A DNA stretch of 64,000 bases from DTU015 sp012837895 (GCA_050952085.1 JBMNKH010000004.1:434001-498000); one strand, 5' to 3'; counted from the stretch's first letter, positions 52,166-60,613 are shown. Program-made: numbers and translations. The notes: generated by a model from the letters alone, not told the origin.

Positions 52166-53287
52166 ATGGCACACGCATATACACCTGGTCTCAAAGTAAC
52201 TGAAAGAGCGGTGATCACCAAGACGCGCCGCCTTCCTATCCTCGGCGAAGTGCTGGTTGAGAAAGGACAGGCGGTTTCGCCAGACACTATTGTTGCGAAA
52301 ACGCACATTCCCGGTAACCCGCAGGCGGTTAACGTGGCAAATATCCTGGGCGTCGACCCTGATGATATCGCTGATTTCATGCAGAAGTCCGAAGGGGACT
52401 TTGTCAAGAAAGGTGAACTCCTGGCGGAGTACAAGTCGTTTTTCGGGCTGATCAGGCACCATGTTGAATCGCCCACAGACGGGGCCATTGAGATGATCTC
52501 AACAGTTACCGGGCAGGTCACCTTACGTGAACCCCCGGTTCCCATTGAGATAGATGCCTATATAGAGGGAATCGTCGAGGGAGTTCTCCCCAAAGAAGGG
52601 GTTGTTGTAAGAACGGAAGGCGCTTTTATACAGGGCATCTTTGGCGTAGGCGGAGAAACCCAGGGCGTCATCAGGGTCGCGGTGGAAGACCCCAACGATG
52701 TGTTGGATGCTTCCAATGTCAGGCCTGATGACAAGGATAAGATCCTGGTCGGCGGCTCACTGGTTACGGCTGAGGCGATTAAGAAAGCCGGAGAAGTAGG
52801 CGCAAAGGGAATTGTGGCCGGCGGTATAATCGACACCGAACTAATCGAATACCTCGGCTTCGACATTGGTGTAGCGATTACAGGGCATGAAGATATCCCG
52901 GTTACCGTAATCATCACCGAAGGTTTCGGCAGGATGAGGATGGCAGACCGGACCTTCGTGTTGCTCAAGAAACTTAACGGCTTCAAGGCGTCGATCAACG
53001 GGGCAACCCAGATCCGTGCAGGAGTAATGCGTCCTGAGATCATTGTGCCCGGTTATGAAGCTGAGGGCGACGATGAAGGTCTGGACCTTACCAAGGGACT
53101 TGTACCTGGAACACCAATTCGTATCATCAGGGAGCCTTACTTCGGTATGCTGGCTGAAATTGTCGAACTGCCGCCTGAGCTTGAGGTAATCGAGTCAGAA
53201 GCCCGGGTTAGAATTCTGAGGGCTAAGTTGGAAGACGGCACGATTGTAACTGTGCCCAGGGCCAACGTGGAGATAATCGAAAGCTAG
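52166..53287 (+). CDS. Partner protein of ATPase module 2
   Basis: A 373-residue paralogue of the module 1 partner. It has one barrel-sandwich-like N-terminal unit (PILGEVLVEKGQAVSPDTIVAK...SPTDGAIEMISTVTGQVTLRE), a central domain (DIGVAITGHEDIPVTVIITEGFGRM; NGATQIRAGVMRPEI) and a KOW-like C-terminus. It lacks the second barrel-sandwich unit of module 1, which explains most of the 79-residue length difference. As in the other partner, no biotin/lipoyl attachment lysine is visible. A strong terminator follows. Function unknown. Confidence 0.75.
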   Translation: MAHAYTPGLKVTERAVITKTRRLPILGEVLVEKGQAVSPDTIVAKTHIPGNPQAVNVANILGVDPDDIADFMQKSEGDFVKKGELLAEYKSFFGLIRHHVESPTDGAIEMISTVTGQVTLREPPVPIEIDAYIEGIVEGVLPKEGVVVRTEGAFIQGIFGVGGETQGVIRVAVEDPNDVLDASNVRPDDKDKILVGGSLVTAEAIKKAGEVGAKGIVAGGIIDTELIEYLGFDIGVAITGHEDIPVTVIITEGFGRMRMADRTFVLLKKLNGFKASINGATQIRAGVMRPEIIVPGYEAEGDDEGLDLTKGLVPGTPIRIIREPYFGMLAEIVELPPELEVIESEARVRILRAKLEDGTIVTVPRANVEIIES

Positions 53288-53311
53288 CACGCGGACTGTC
53301 AATGTAGAAGT

Positions 53312-53345
53312 AAAAGGAGAGGATAATCCTCTCCTTTTGTTTTTG
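53312..53345 (+). terminator. Strong intrinsic terminator after module 2
   Basis: A 12-bp perfect stem, AAAAGGAGAGGA (53312-53323) and TCCTCTCCTTTT (53327-53338), with a TAA loop, followed by GTTTTT. It closes the two-module region. Confidence 0.95.
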
Positions 53346-53477
53346 GCATCCAATGGCAATACTGAGTTATGTGTACGTTATCCCGGAAGTGTTTTGCTAT
53401 AAGATAAAGGGATAAGATGTTTGGGTGAAGAACAAAGTTAAGCACTCGATGTGAACATTGTAGAGAAAGGGGGAACG

Positions 53478-53506
53478 ATGAAGTAGGCTTCCTTCTGACA
53501 GCCTAC
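53478..53506 (+). promoter_or_regulatory. Two-codon mini-ORF and hairpin upstream of the cysteine-motif gene
   Basis: AAAGGGGG (about 53467-53472) precedes ATG-AAG-TAG at 53478-53486, and a GTAGGC/GCCTAC stem (53483-53488 with 53501-53506) overlaps it. The main gene start (ATG 53514) lies 8 bp later in the same frame with only a weak ribosome site of its own. It may be a leader or a re-initiation device. Confidence 0.35.
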
Positions 53507-53513
53507 AAGAGCC

Positions 53514-54461
53514 ATGGACCAGCAATTATATCTCGAATTTATGAATGAGCATGTGATTCCTCTCCGGGCCAAGTTTGATGATTTCCTGCCTGTGATATTA
53601 GGTCTGAGAAAAGCAGCCCAAATCATCATGCCTGCTGAATTGCCTGATGCCGGTATCCTAGGTGCCACTATCGACGACAGGTTCCGGCAGAAGATGGCAG
53701 GACAGAGGCTTCCCGGCGAATCGCTTACCGATTATCTAAAGAGCAGGGCGGCTACTATGCGCCGGAAGAAGAATAAGGCACAGGACCTGCGTTTCCGCTT
53801 GCAGCTGCTCAGCGATATATACAGCGATGTCGTTGAGAAGTCCAGATCGTACCAAGTGTACATGGACTGGATCGATAGATGGGGATTGAAGTGGAAAGAA
53901 TTAGAAGCACGACCGACTATACGGGAGATTTACATCTTCAACGACGACGATGTCGCCGTTGAACTTGAGGAGCTTCAGGATCTCAGGAAAGACATAAGGT
54001 ATGCTTACGCTAAGCATCCTGATCCCTCCTCAGACGGCTCATTCCGGGTGTTCCCTGAAGAACATAATGCTGCTTTCTTGCGGAAAGCCGGGGAAATACT
54101 TGGATTCCCTGTTTGCTGCATAGAAAGGTACATCTTTGACAGGAATTCAGGGGTATTGAGTCCTGAGGTGAGGGCTTCATACCAGATTGCCCATTCTGAC
54201 CGTCCCGAAGATGTGGACATACATGCGTATTTCACCAAGGACTTCTTCCCGTGCCAGCCTGATTGCGAGGAAGCTGCAGCTATGGGCAGGGCCATACATG
54301 AAGCTCTCAGTCAGGTTGATCCGGACTTGGCCGGGAAATACCAGGAGCACCTGAACAGCAACATGAACCTGGTCAGGCAGTACCCTGATATCATACAGAA
54401 CCGGCTGGCTAGGTTGCAGCAAGAAGCGAAGCAACAAGGAGTTGACCCAGGTGAAGAGTAA
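53514..54461 (+). CDS. Cysteine-motif (DUF483-like) protein
   Basis: A 315-residue soluble protein, helical at both ends. A cysteine cluster (GFPVCCIERYIFDR and FFPCQPDCEEAA, about 195-260) could bind a metal or Fe-S centre; it resembles archaeal DUF483-type proteins. Its function is unknown. The last 11 bp overlap the start of the DNA-repair gene that follows. ATG 53514 has only a weak ribosome site, with a hairpin and mini-ORF just upstream. The family assignment is tentative. Confidence 0.5.
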   Translation: MDQQLYLEFMNEHVIPLRAKFDDFLPVILGLRKAAQIIMPAELPDAGILGATIDDRFRQKMAGQRLPGESLTDYLKSRAATMRRKKNKAQDLRFRLQLLSDIYSDVVEKSRSYQVYMDWIDRWGLKWKELEARPTIREIYIFNDDDVAVELEELQDLRKDIRYAYAKHPDPSSDGSFRVFPEEHNAAFLRKAGEILGFPVCCIERYIFDRNSGVLSPEVRASYQIAHSDRPEDVDIHAYFTKDFFPCQPDCEEAAAMGRAIHEALSQVDPDLAGKYQEHLNSNMNLVRQYPDIIQNRLARLQQEAKQQGVDPGEE

Positions 54462-55227
54462 GCCCGGCGTGTTCCAGCGCTCGTTGTTCGGAGGCGAATC
54501 TGTGCCCGGGCAGGGTACACTGTTTGACGGATTGACCCCTGTAACTGATCCAGGCGCACGAAGGCTTCCGGAGCAGCAGGAGACTACCGGTTGTAAACCG
54601 GACCTTGGCCAGGAGTTGTCCCGGGATTTGGAGGCGAAAGCACCTGCCGGGGACCGGTTTGCAGGAATTGACGACCTTGCTCTCCTGAGGCAGCTTGTGC
54701 TTAAGTGCAGGCAATGTTCCCTAAGGCAAGGAGCCAGGGGTGTAGTGTTCGGCGAGGGCAACCCGGAAGCTGAGATAATGTTCGTCGGGGAAGGTCCTGG
54801 GAAGACAGAAGACGAAATGGGAAGGCCTTTTGTCGGCAGGGCGGGGCAACTTCTGGATCTGATGCTTAAGTCCCACGGGTTTTCAAGAGAAGAAACGTTC
54901 ATTGCCAACATAGTCAAGTGCCGGCCGCCTGGGAACAGGCTCCCTTCGCCAGACGAGGTACAGGCGTGCCTTCCAAATCTCATGGCGCAGATCAGGATAA
55001 TCCGCCCCAAGATCATAGTGGCCTTAGGAGCCCTGGCTTCTCAAACTTTGATAAATCCTGGATTGAGGGTTACCAGGGACAGGGGAAAATGGTTTGAGAA
55101 GGATGGAATCAGCTATCTTGTCACGTTTCATCCTGCTGCTGTGTTGAGGGACGAAAGGAACAAGAGACGGCTGATTTGGGAGGATTTCTTGAGCCTCAAG
55201 CAAAAGCATGCAGAGTTGTGCAGGTGA
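54451..55227 (+). CDS. Uracil-DNA glycosylase, family 4 (Fe-S)
   Basis: About 258 residues. A poorly conserved, proline-rich N-terminus (about 1-75) precedes the family-4 domain. The four cluster cysteines are C86, C89, C157 and C173, the GEGPG motif is at 114-118 and the HPAAVLR motif closes the active site. It removes uracil from deaminated DNA. Family 4 enzymes are frequent in thermophiles and clostridia. GTG 54451 is 9 nt after AAGGAG; TTG 54442 is too close. Confidence 0.93.
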   Translation: MKSKPGVFQRSLFGGESVPGQGTLFDGLTPVTDPGARRLPEQQETTGCKPDLGQELSRDLEAKAPAGDRFAGIDDLALLRQLVLKCRQCSLRQGARGVVFGEGNPEAEIMFVGEGPGKTEDEMGRPFVGRAGQLLDLMLKSHGFSREETFIANIVKCRPPGNRLPSPDEVQACLPNLMAQIRIIRPKIIVALGALASQTLINPGLRVTRDRGKWFEKDGISYLVTFHPAAVLRDERNKRRLIWEDFLSLKQKHAELCR

Positions 55228-55241
55228 AAGGACACTGTTTG

Positions 55242-55766
55242 ATGCATCAGGAAAACAAGACAGCTAAACGCACTTTGGTTGTAGAAACTCCGTCAGAGAC
55301 CAGGTGTCTCGGAAAACTCCTGGGAGAGCAGCTTAAGGGCGGTGAGGTAATCCTGCTGGCCGGGTCCCTGGGGGCGGGCAAGACCACAATGGTACAAGGG
55401 ATTGCTGCCGGGCTTGGCATACAGGAACATGTAAAGAGCCCAAGCTTTGTCCTGGAAAGGATTTACCGGGGCAGGCTTGTGCTACATCATTTTGACTTCT
55501 ACAGGCTGACCCAGGAAGACATCTTAGAGTCAGGCCTGCTCTATGATATTGACGATTCTGCAGTCGTAGCCATAGAGTGGCCCGAACGTGCAGGTGAAGC
55601 TTTGCCTGACTCGACATTGAAAGTAAACATCGGATTTCACGAGGAGTGTTTGGATTCCAGACCGGTGAAATCAGAGAATAAGTGCAGGATCACCCTTGAA
55701 ACCAGCGAGGCAAGGTGGGTAGAAGTTATTGAAACTATCTGGAGACACAGGAACGAAAACGGCTAG
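55242..55766 (+). CDS. tsaE: TsaE, tRNA t6A synthesis ATPase
   Basis: About 174 residues. The P-loop GSLGAGKTT (41-49) and the PSFVLERIY, HFDFYRL and IEWPER motifs are typical TsaE. With TsaB and TsaD it supports t6A37 formation on ANN-decoding tRNAs. ATG 55242 is 8 nt after GAAAGGA. The C-terminal end overlaps tsaB by 38 bp. The C-terminal region is longer than average. Confidence 0.95.
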   Translation: MHQENKTAKRTLVVETPSETRCLGKLLGEQLKGGEVILLAGSLGAGKTTMVQGIAAGLGIQEHVKSPSFVLERIYRGRLVLHHFDFYRLTQEDILESGLLYDIDDSAVVAIEWPERAGEALPDSTLKVNIGFHEECLDSRPVKSENKCRITLETSEARWVEVIETIWRHRNENG

Positions 55767-56511
55767 GGTCCTAGCCATAGAAACAAGCACAGAACTTCTT
55801 GGAGTGGCGCTTGTAGACGATACAGGCATACGATGTGAGTTTACAGTCATAGAACCTATGATCCATTCAAAGATGTTGGTTCCCCTTTACATACAGGCAC
55901 TGGAGACGGTTGGTTGGAACCCTGAAGACCTGGATTGCCTGGCGGTGTCTGCCGGCCCCGGGTCTTTTACCGGGCTGAGGATAGGCTTTGCCATTGCCCA
56001 AGGACTGGCTTTTGCCTTGGATAAGCCTATTGCCAAGGTGCCTACATTCCAGGTTTACCTGAGGCAATGCGCATCTTATCCGAGGGTTGGTATAGTGCAG
56101 GGGAGAGCCAGAAGCCAGACTGTGTGCGCCTTGTATGAGAAGGCAGCACCTGAGGCAGCAGGGGATTCCCGGACCAGGTCAGGTTTTGATGAGCTTGTGC
56201 CTCCAACCGCCGTAGATTCAAACCGGTTCTTGGACTATTTGGGCGGTACTCCTTCGCTGCCTGTGTGGATTACAGGAGATGCTGCAGAGCAGTTTTCTAA
56301 GATGGCCGGTGAAGCGGGAATAGAGGGTGTCAGGCCGGTTGACACCCATCTCAGGCTGCCGGTGCCAGGGATATTGGGCCTGATAGGCCTGGAAATGTTC
56401 CTGGAAGGCAACGTGGTAGACGCGTCTTCAGCGCTTCCTGATTATTACCGGAAATCCCAGGCGGAAGTGGTGCTTGCCCGCAAGGCAAAGAAGGGTGGCC
56501 GAGTTGATTAA
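55729..56511 (+). CDS. tsaB: TsaB, tRNA t6A scaffold protein
   Basis: About 260 residues. LAIETSTELLGVALVDD and SAGPGSFTGLRIGFAIAQGLA are the TsaB hallmarks; this ASKHA-like protein lacks the metal-binding histidines of TsaD and acts as its partner. The only frame start is TTG 55729 inside tsaE, about 10 nt after AAGGTGGG. A middle insert (about 125-150) is less conserved. Confidence 0.93.
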   Translation: MKLSGDTGTKTARVLAIETSTELLGVALVDDTGIRCEFTVIEPMIHSKMLVPLYIQALETVGWNPEDLDCLAVSAGPGSFTGLRIGFAIAQGLAFALDKPIAKVPTFQVYLRQCASYPRVGIVQGRARSQTVCALYEKAAPEAAGDSRTRSGFDELVPPTAVDSNRFLDYLGGTPSLPVWITGDAAEQFSKMAGEAGIEGVRPVDTHLRLPVPGILGLIGLEMFLEGNVVDASSALPDYYRKSQAEVVLARKAKKGGRVD

Positions 56512-57004
56512 CGTTGACAAATTGGTTATCAGTAAGATGACCCCAAGGGATCTTGACGAAGTGCTTGAAATCGAGCGCCAGTCGTATCCAACGCCGTGGT
56601 CGAGGAATGCTTTCCATTCTGAACTTACTGCAAATCTATATGCCCACTACTTCACAGCCCGTATTGACGGGATGCTTGTGGGCTATTTCGGGATGTGGGT
56701 GTTCTTCGATGAAGCCCACATCACAAACATAGCCGTTAACCCAAAATTCCGGCGGCAAGGAATCGGCGAACAGATGTTGAGATTCGCGTTTAGGAAGGCC
56801 AGGGAGCTGGGCGCTACTAAGATGACCCTTGAGGTGAGATTTTCTAACTACGGGGCACAGAACCTTTACAGGAAACTCGGTTTTCAGGACAGGGGCATAC
56901 GGAAAGGCTATTATTCTGACACCAATGAAGATGCAATTATCATGTGGAAGGACGACTTGAGCCCTGACTCCCCTCAGGAAGACGAAGTCAAATGGATGAT
57001 GTAG
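56504..57004 (+). CDS. rimI: RimI-type N-terminal acetyltransferase
   Basis: About 166 residues of a GNAT fold. VLEIERQSYPTPWSRNAF is the RimI opening, RRQGIGEQML the acetyl-CoA loop, and NYGAQNLYRKLGF the closing block. RimI acetylates the N-terminus of ribosomal protein S18 in E. coli; the tsaE-tsaB-rimI-tsaD order is common in Firmicutes. TTG 56504 is better spaced from AAAGAAGGG than GTG 56495. It is convergent with pyrF, only 2 bp apart. Confidence 0.92.
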   Translation: MINVDKLVISKMTPRDLDEVLEIERQSYPTPWSRNAFHSELTANLYAHYFTARIDGMLVGYFGMWVFFDEAHITNIAVNPKFRRQGIGEQMLRFAFRKARELGATKMTLEVRFSNYGAQNLYRKLGFQDRGIRKGYYSDTNEDAIIMWKDDLSPDSPQEDEVKWMM

Positions 57005-57006
57005 CC

Positions 57007-57921
57007 TCAAGAGAGAGCTACCGCATTAATGTCGTCCCTGGCTTTTCCGGCTGCTCTTGCCATTGCTTCAAAGATGCCGTCTTGGCTCAATCCGGGTTGG
57101 TTTTCATAGGCGAAGATTATGCCCCTGGAGGATGAAACCACAGCCCCTGTACCGTCAGGATGAAATGCTGCCTTTACGTCATCCGGCCTTCCGCCCTGGG
57201 CGCCGTAACCGGGTACAAGGAAGATAGACTGCGGCATAAGCTGCCTCATCTTTTCCAGGTGCTCCGGGTAAGTAGCTCCTACCACTGCGCCTATATTTGA
57301 AAATCCGGACTTGCCTATGTGTGACTTTCCGAGTTTACTTACCCATTGGGCGACTTTTTCCGCCACAGTGATAGAAGGTCTACCATGCTCATCCAGGACC
57401 TTGAGGTCTTGCAACGCATGAGAACCTGGATTCGACGTTTTCACCAATACGAACAGCCCGCAGCCGTTTTGTTTGGCCATGTTCATGAAAGGCTCCAGGG
57501 TGTCAGGACCGAGATAGGGATTTACCGTGAGTGCGTCGGCAAACAACTCAGATTCAGGATTCAGATAAGCTTTGGCGTAGGCGCTTGCAGTGTGGCCTAT
57601 ATCACCCCTCTTGGCGTCAAGGATCACGGGTATACCATGCTTCCTGGCGTTTTGTATGCACAGAGAGAGGGATTTCCACCCAAGCATCCCCATGCTTTCG
57701 AAGAAGGCGGCCTGGGGCTTGATTGCGCAGGCGTAAGTCTTAGCTACTTGGATGACTGTTGAACAGAAAGCGTCTAACAGGTATCCGTCAGGCTTGCCTG
57801 GGAATGCTGCCCTGAATTCGGAATCTGACCCGAGCAGCCGCCTTGGATCAGGGTCAACGCCAATCACAACCCGCGATCCGGTTTCTTTGATCCGCGCCAT
57901 AAGCTTATCTGCAAAATGCAT
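57007..57921 (-). CDS. pyrF: Orotidine 5'-phosphate decarboxylase, type 2
   Basis: About 304 residues. DAKRGDIGHT (the K-x-x-D/K catalytic array) and the longer type-2 layout (QAAFFESMGMLGWKSL; VPGYGAQGG) match the actinobacterial-type PyrF subfamily. It makes UMP. ATG 57921 is the likely start, with GGGGTAGG upstream; an in-frame start at 57942 would add 7 residues. It is a single gene on the opposite strand and splits tsaE-tsaB-rimI from tsaD. No other pyrimidine gene is in the window. Confidence 0.93.
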   Translation of the reverse strand: MHFADKLMARIKETGSRVVIGVDPDPRRLLGSDSEFRAAFPGKPDGYLLDAFCSTVIQVAKTYACAIKPQAAFFESMGMLGWKSLSLCIQNARKHGIPVILDAKRGDIGHTASAYAKAYLNPESELFADALTVNPYLGPDTLEPFMNMAKQNGCGLFVLVKTSNPGSHALQDLKVLDEHGRPSITVAEKVAQWVSKLGKSHIGKSGFSNIGAVVGATYPEHLEKMRQLMPQSIFLVPGYGAQGGRPDDVKAAFHPDGTGAVVSSSRGIIFAYENQPGLSQDGIFEAMARAAGKARDDINAVALS

Positions 57922-58043
57922 TCTACCTACCCCGCTATCCAATGAAATCTGATGTCACAGGTCCTCTCACACGTTTCACTTAAACATTTCACGAATGCCC
58001 CGGTGTGTCAATACTGTATGGGACGTGCCCAGGGTTGAGCCTG

Positions 58044-58072
58044 GATTTGTGCCTTGCTCGATTTGTGCCTTG
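58044..58072 (+). repeat. 13-bp direct repeats in the tsaD upstream region
   Basis: GATTTGTGCCTTG occurs at 58044-58056 and 58060-58072 with a 3-bp gap. They lie between divergent pyrF and tsaD, about 70 bp before the tsaD -10 candidate. Confidence 0.6.
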
Positions 58073-58139
58073 AATGATCCATGCCTGTTGGTCCGCCGGC
58101 CGCAATCAAACCATTGGCACTGACCCGGAGATTTCAGGG

Positions 58140-58145
58140 TATAAT
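58140..58145 (+). promoter_or_regulatory. Candidate tsaD -10 element
   Basis: A perfect TATAAT lies 27 bp before ATG 58172. The only -35-like hexamer, TTGGCA at 58114-58119, is 20 bp upstream, too far for a classical promoter, so an activator or weak promoter is possible. Confidence 0.4.
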
Positions 58146-58171
58146 TGGGATAAGCTTTGAGAGGTGATGGC

Positions 58172-59203
58172 ATGCTCATACTTGGAATTGATACGTCTTG
58201 CGACGATACTTCGTGCGCTGTTGTAAGAGACGGCCGGCAGCTTTTATCGAACATTGTTTCTTCCCAGACCGACCTCCACGCAAAATTTGGAGGGGTTGTG
58301 CCTGAAATCGCTTCAAGAAGACACTTAGAGGTGCTGATTCCTGCTTGCAGTGAAGCCCTTGAGCAGGCAGGTGTGGCCCTAAGCGATATTGATCTGATAG
58401 CTGTTACAAACGGTCCGGGCCTTTTGGGCTCGTTGCTGGTAGGGGTCGGTTTTGCCAAGGGTCTGGCCCACGCTGCGCAGGTGCCTTTGATTGACGTTCA
58501 CCATATCGCAGGGCACATATATGCTAACTTCCTTGGAGAGACGCTGCCTGAGTTCCCCGCGCTCAACCTGGTAGTGTCAGGAGGCCATTCTGAGCTGATC
58601 CTGATGGAATCCCACGGGCGTTTCACTGTGCTGGCTGAAACCAGGGATGATGCGGCAGGCGAAGTGTTTGACAAAGTTGCCAGGGAGATAGGGCTTGGGT
58701 TTCCCGGAGGCCCCTATCTGGACCGGTTGGCCGAAAAAGGCGATGCGGACAAGATCCCGTTTCCTTTGCCAAGAATCCGCGGTTCAAAATATGATTACAG
58801 CTTTTCAGGCATCAAGACCAGGGCATTGCTTGAGTTTGAGGCAGGCGATAAGACTGAAGAGTTCAAGCGTGACCTGGCTGCCGGTTTCAGGAAAGGCGTA
58901 GTGGATCAGCTGCTGAATCCCGTAGAAGAACTGATCAGGGAAACAGGCGCCAGGAGCCTTGCCATTTCAGGCGGGGTTGCTGCCAATATGCTGCTCAGGC
59001 GGAAAAGCCAGGAACTGGCCGCAAAGCTGGACATCCCGTTGTTTGTGCCTCCAAGGGAACTATGTACAGATAATGGCGCCATGATCGCAGCAGCAGGTTA
59101 CTACAAGTACCAAATGACAGGCAGCAGCCGGCCTCAAAAGGAGAACTTGTTGATGGAGTGCTCAGCCGGTCTTGAGCTGCAGTCCTGGGGGGAGGATATA
59201 TGA
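58172..59203 (+). CDS. tsaD: TsaD, tRNA t6A threonylcarbamoyltransferase
   Basis: A 343-residue TsaD. The N-terminus ILGIDTSCDDTSCAVV and the metal-binding H111 and H115 (in VHHIAGHIYAN) are intact, as is the SGGVAANMLLR block. It transfers threonylcarbamoyl to A37 of tRNA. GAGAGGTGA precedes ATG 58172. The stop overlaps the start of the radical-SAM gene by 4 bp. It is isolated from tsaE-tsaB-rimI by the opposite-strand pyrF. Confidence 0.96.
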   Translation: MLILGIDTSCDDTSCAVVRDGRQLLSNIVSSQTDLHAKFGGVVPEIASRRHLEVLIPACSEALEQAGVALSDIDLIAVTNGPGLLGSLLVGVGFAKGLAHAAQVPLIDVHHIAGHIYANFLGETLPEFPALNLVVSGGHSELILMESHGRFTVLAETRDDAAGEVFDKVAREIGLGFPGGPYLDRLAEKGDADKIPFPLPRIRGSKYDYSFSGIKTRALLEFEAGDKTEEFKRDLAAGFRKGVVDQLLNPVEELIRETGARSLAISGGVAANMLLRRKSQELAAKLDIPLFVPPRELCTDNGAMIAAAGYYKYQMTGSSRPQKENLLMECSAGLELQSWGEDI

Positions 59204-60540
59204 TGCAGCTTGCCCGTACACCGCCCCCATCCATGGAAGCGCTGCTGTATCATGCCCAGATGCAAGGCATACTACCCCTTACCTCTCGCTGCAACATGCA
59301 GTGTATTTTTTGCTCTAACGCCTACAATCCTGAGACGTGCGAGGTGTTTACCATACCTCCCAGGCGCCTGGAGGAGATTGAAGATAGCATATTGTGGCTC
59401 ACAGGCTCCCGGGGGCCTATCGTCATAGGTGAGTCGGTCACAAGGATTACCGAGGGCGAACCTCTTACCCATCCTGAGTTTCCGCAAATCCTCAAGCTCC
59501 TGCGGCAACACTACCCTGACAGGATCATCAGGGTCACAACCAACGCTTCATTGCTTAATCCAGAACTCATTGGGCTGCTTTCAGAACTAGAGGTTGAACT
59601 CATGGTATCCCTTAACACCGTGGGCCACAGGGAACAGGTCATGGGGGATAAACAGCCTGAAAGCACCTTGCGGAATGTGGAGGGCCTTGGCGGGAAAGTC
59701 AGGTTTGAAGGAAGCATAGTCGCACTACCCTTTGTGACCGGATGGGACGACGTGAGTAATACTGCAAGCTTCTTGAAAGAGTCAGGCGCGTGGTCCATAC
59801 GGATAATGTCGCCTGGGTTTTCCCGGCTCCACCCCCTGTGGAAGGACGCAGCTTCGTTCGACGTGGATGAAGCAAGGAGTTTCAGTCAAGACCTGCAGAA
59901 GGATCTCAAAATCCCGGTACTGTTTGAACCTCCGGGGATAACATCGGTAACCCCTGTGGTTGAGCATGTGTTGCCCAGGTCGCCGGCAAGGAGAGCTGGA
60001 ATCAGGCCTGGGGACGTGATCACCGAAGTGCTGAGGCGGCGAGTGATGACACGGACTGAAGCCTTCGAGCTGATAAGGGATCACGAGAAGCCCCGGGTAG
60101 CTTATGACAGGCAGGGTGTCCTCTATGAGACTGTGATCAACAAACAAAGGTTTCAGCCGTCAGGGCTTGTGATGTATGACGACCTGGATCTTGAAGCATG
60201 GTTTGAATGGGAACGGGAATCCAGGGTGAAACGCAGGCGGGTGCTTGTGCTTACCTCAGCACTGGCAAGACCGGTTATCGAAGATGCACTTGAACTACGT
60301 GGACTAACGGCGGCTGTTGAAGGGGTACCTTCATTGTTCTTCGGGGGCAATATCGAAGCTGCCGGCCTTCTTACTGTCAGGGACTTTCTCGCCGCGTACA
60401 GTGAAATCGCCGGCCAGGGTTCTGAGTTTGGTGCGGTAACACTTCCTAAGAGAGCTTTTGACCCCTGGGGCAGGGATCTTGAAGGAGTAAGCTACAAGAC
60501 CTTTGAGCAATTATCCGGAAAAGCTGTTGTGCTAGCTTGA
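59200..60540 (+). CDS. Radical SAM protein with internal PDZ and DUF512-like C-terminus
   Basis: A 446-residue protein. The radical-SAM cluster motif C31-x3-C35-x2-C38 (CNMQCIFC) lies near the N-terminus. A PDZ-like domain (about 245-305: VEHVLPRSPARRAGIRPGDVI) comes in the middle, and the C-terminus (about 340-446: VLVLTSALARPVIEDALE...FFGGNIEAAGLLT) resembles DUF512. Known DUF512 proteins have PDZ first, then radical SAM; here the order is reversed. The gene overlaps tsaD by 4 bp. Its substrate is unknown. Confidence 0.75.
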   Translation: MMQLARTPPPSMEALLYHAQMQGILPLTSRCNMQCIFCSNAYNPETCEVFTIPPRRLEEIEDSILWLTGSRGPIVIGESVTRITEGEPLTHPEFPQILKLLRQHYPDRIIRVTTNASLLNPELIGLLSELEVELMVSLNTVGHREQVMGDKQPESTLRNVEGLGGKVRFEGSIVALPFVTGWDDVSNTASFLKESGAWSIRIMSPGFSRLHPLWKDAASFDVDEARSFSQDLQKDLKIPVLFEPPGITSVTPVVEHVLPRSPARRAGIRPGDVITEVLRRRVMTRTEAFELIRDHEKPRVAYDRQGVLYETVINKQRFQPSGLVMYDDLDLEAWFEWERESRVKRRRVLVLTSALARPVIEDALELRGLTAAVEGVPSLFFGGNIEAAGLLTVRDFLAAYSEIAGQGSEFGAVTLPKRAFDPWGRDLEGVSYKTFEQLSGKAVVLA

Positions 60541-60613
60541 GTACCGGCAGGATTGTTTGGAGTTCCAAAGAATGTTAATCATACAACAAACGTTGGTTAG
60601 GAGGGTAAGGCGA

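Noticed and set aside
53478..53513. Recoded (pyrrolysine/selenocysteine) N-terminus of the cysteine-motif gene
   Set aside because: Both TAG and TGA would need recoding within seven codons and no SECIS or Pyl genes are seen; a mini-ORF or decay is simpler.
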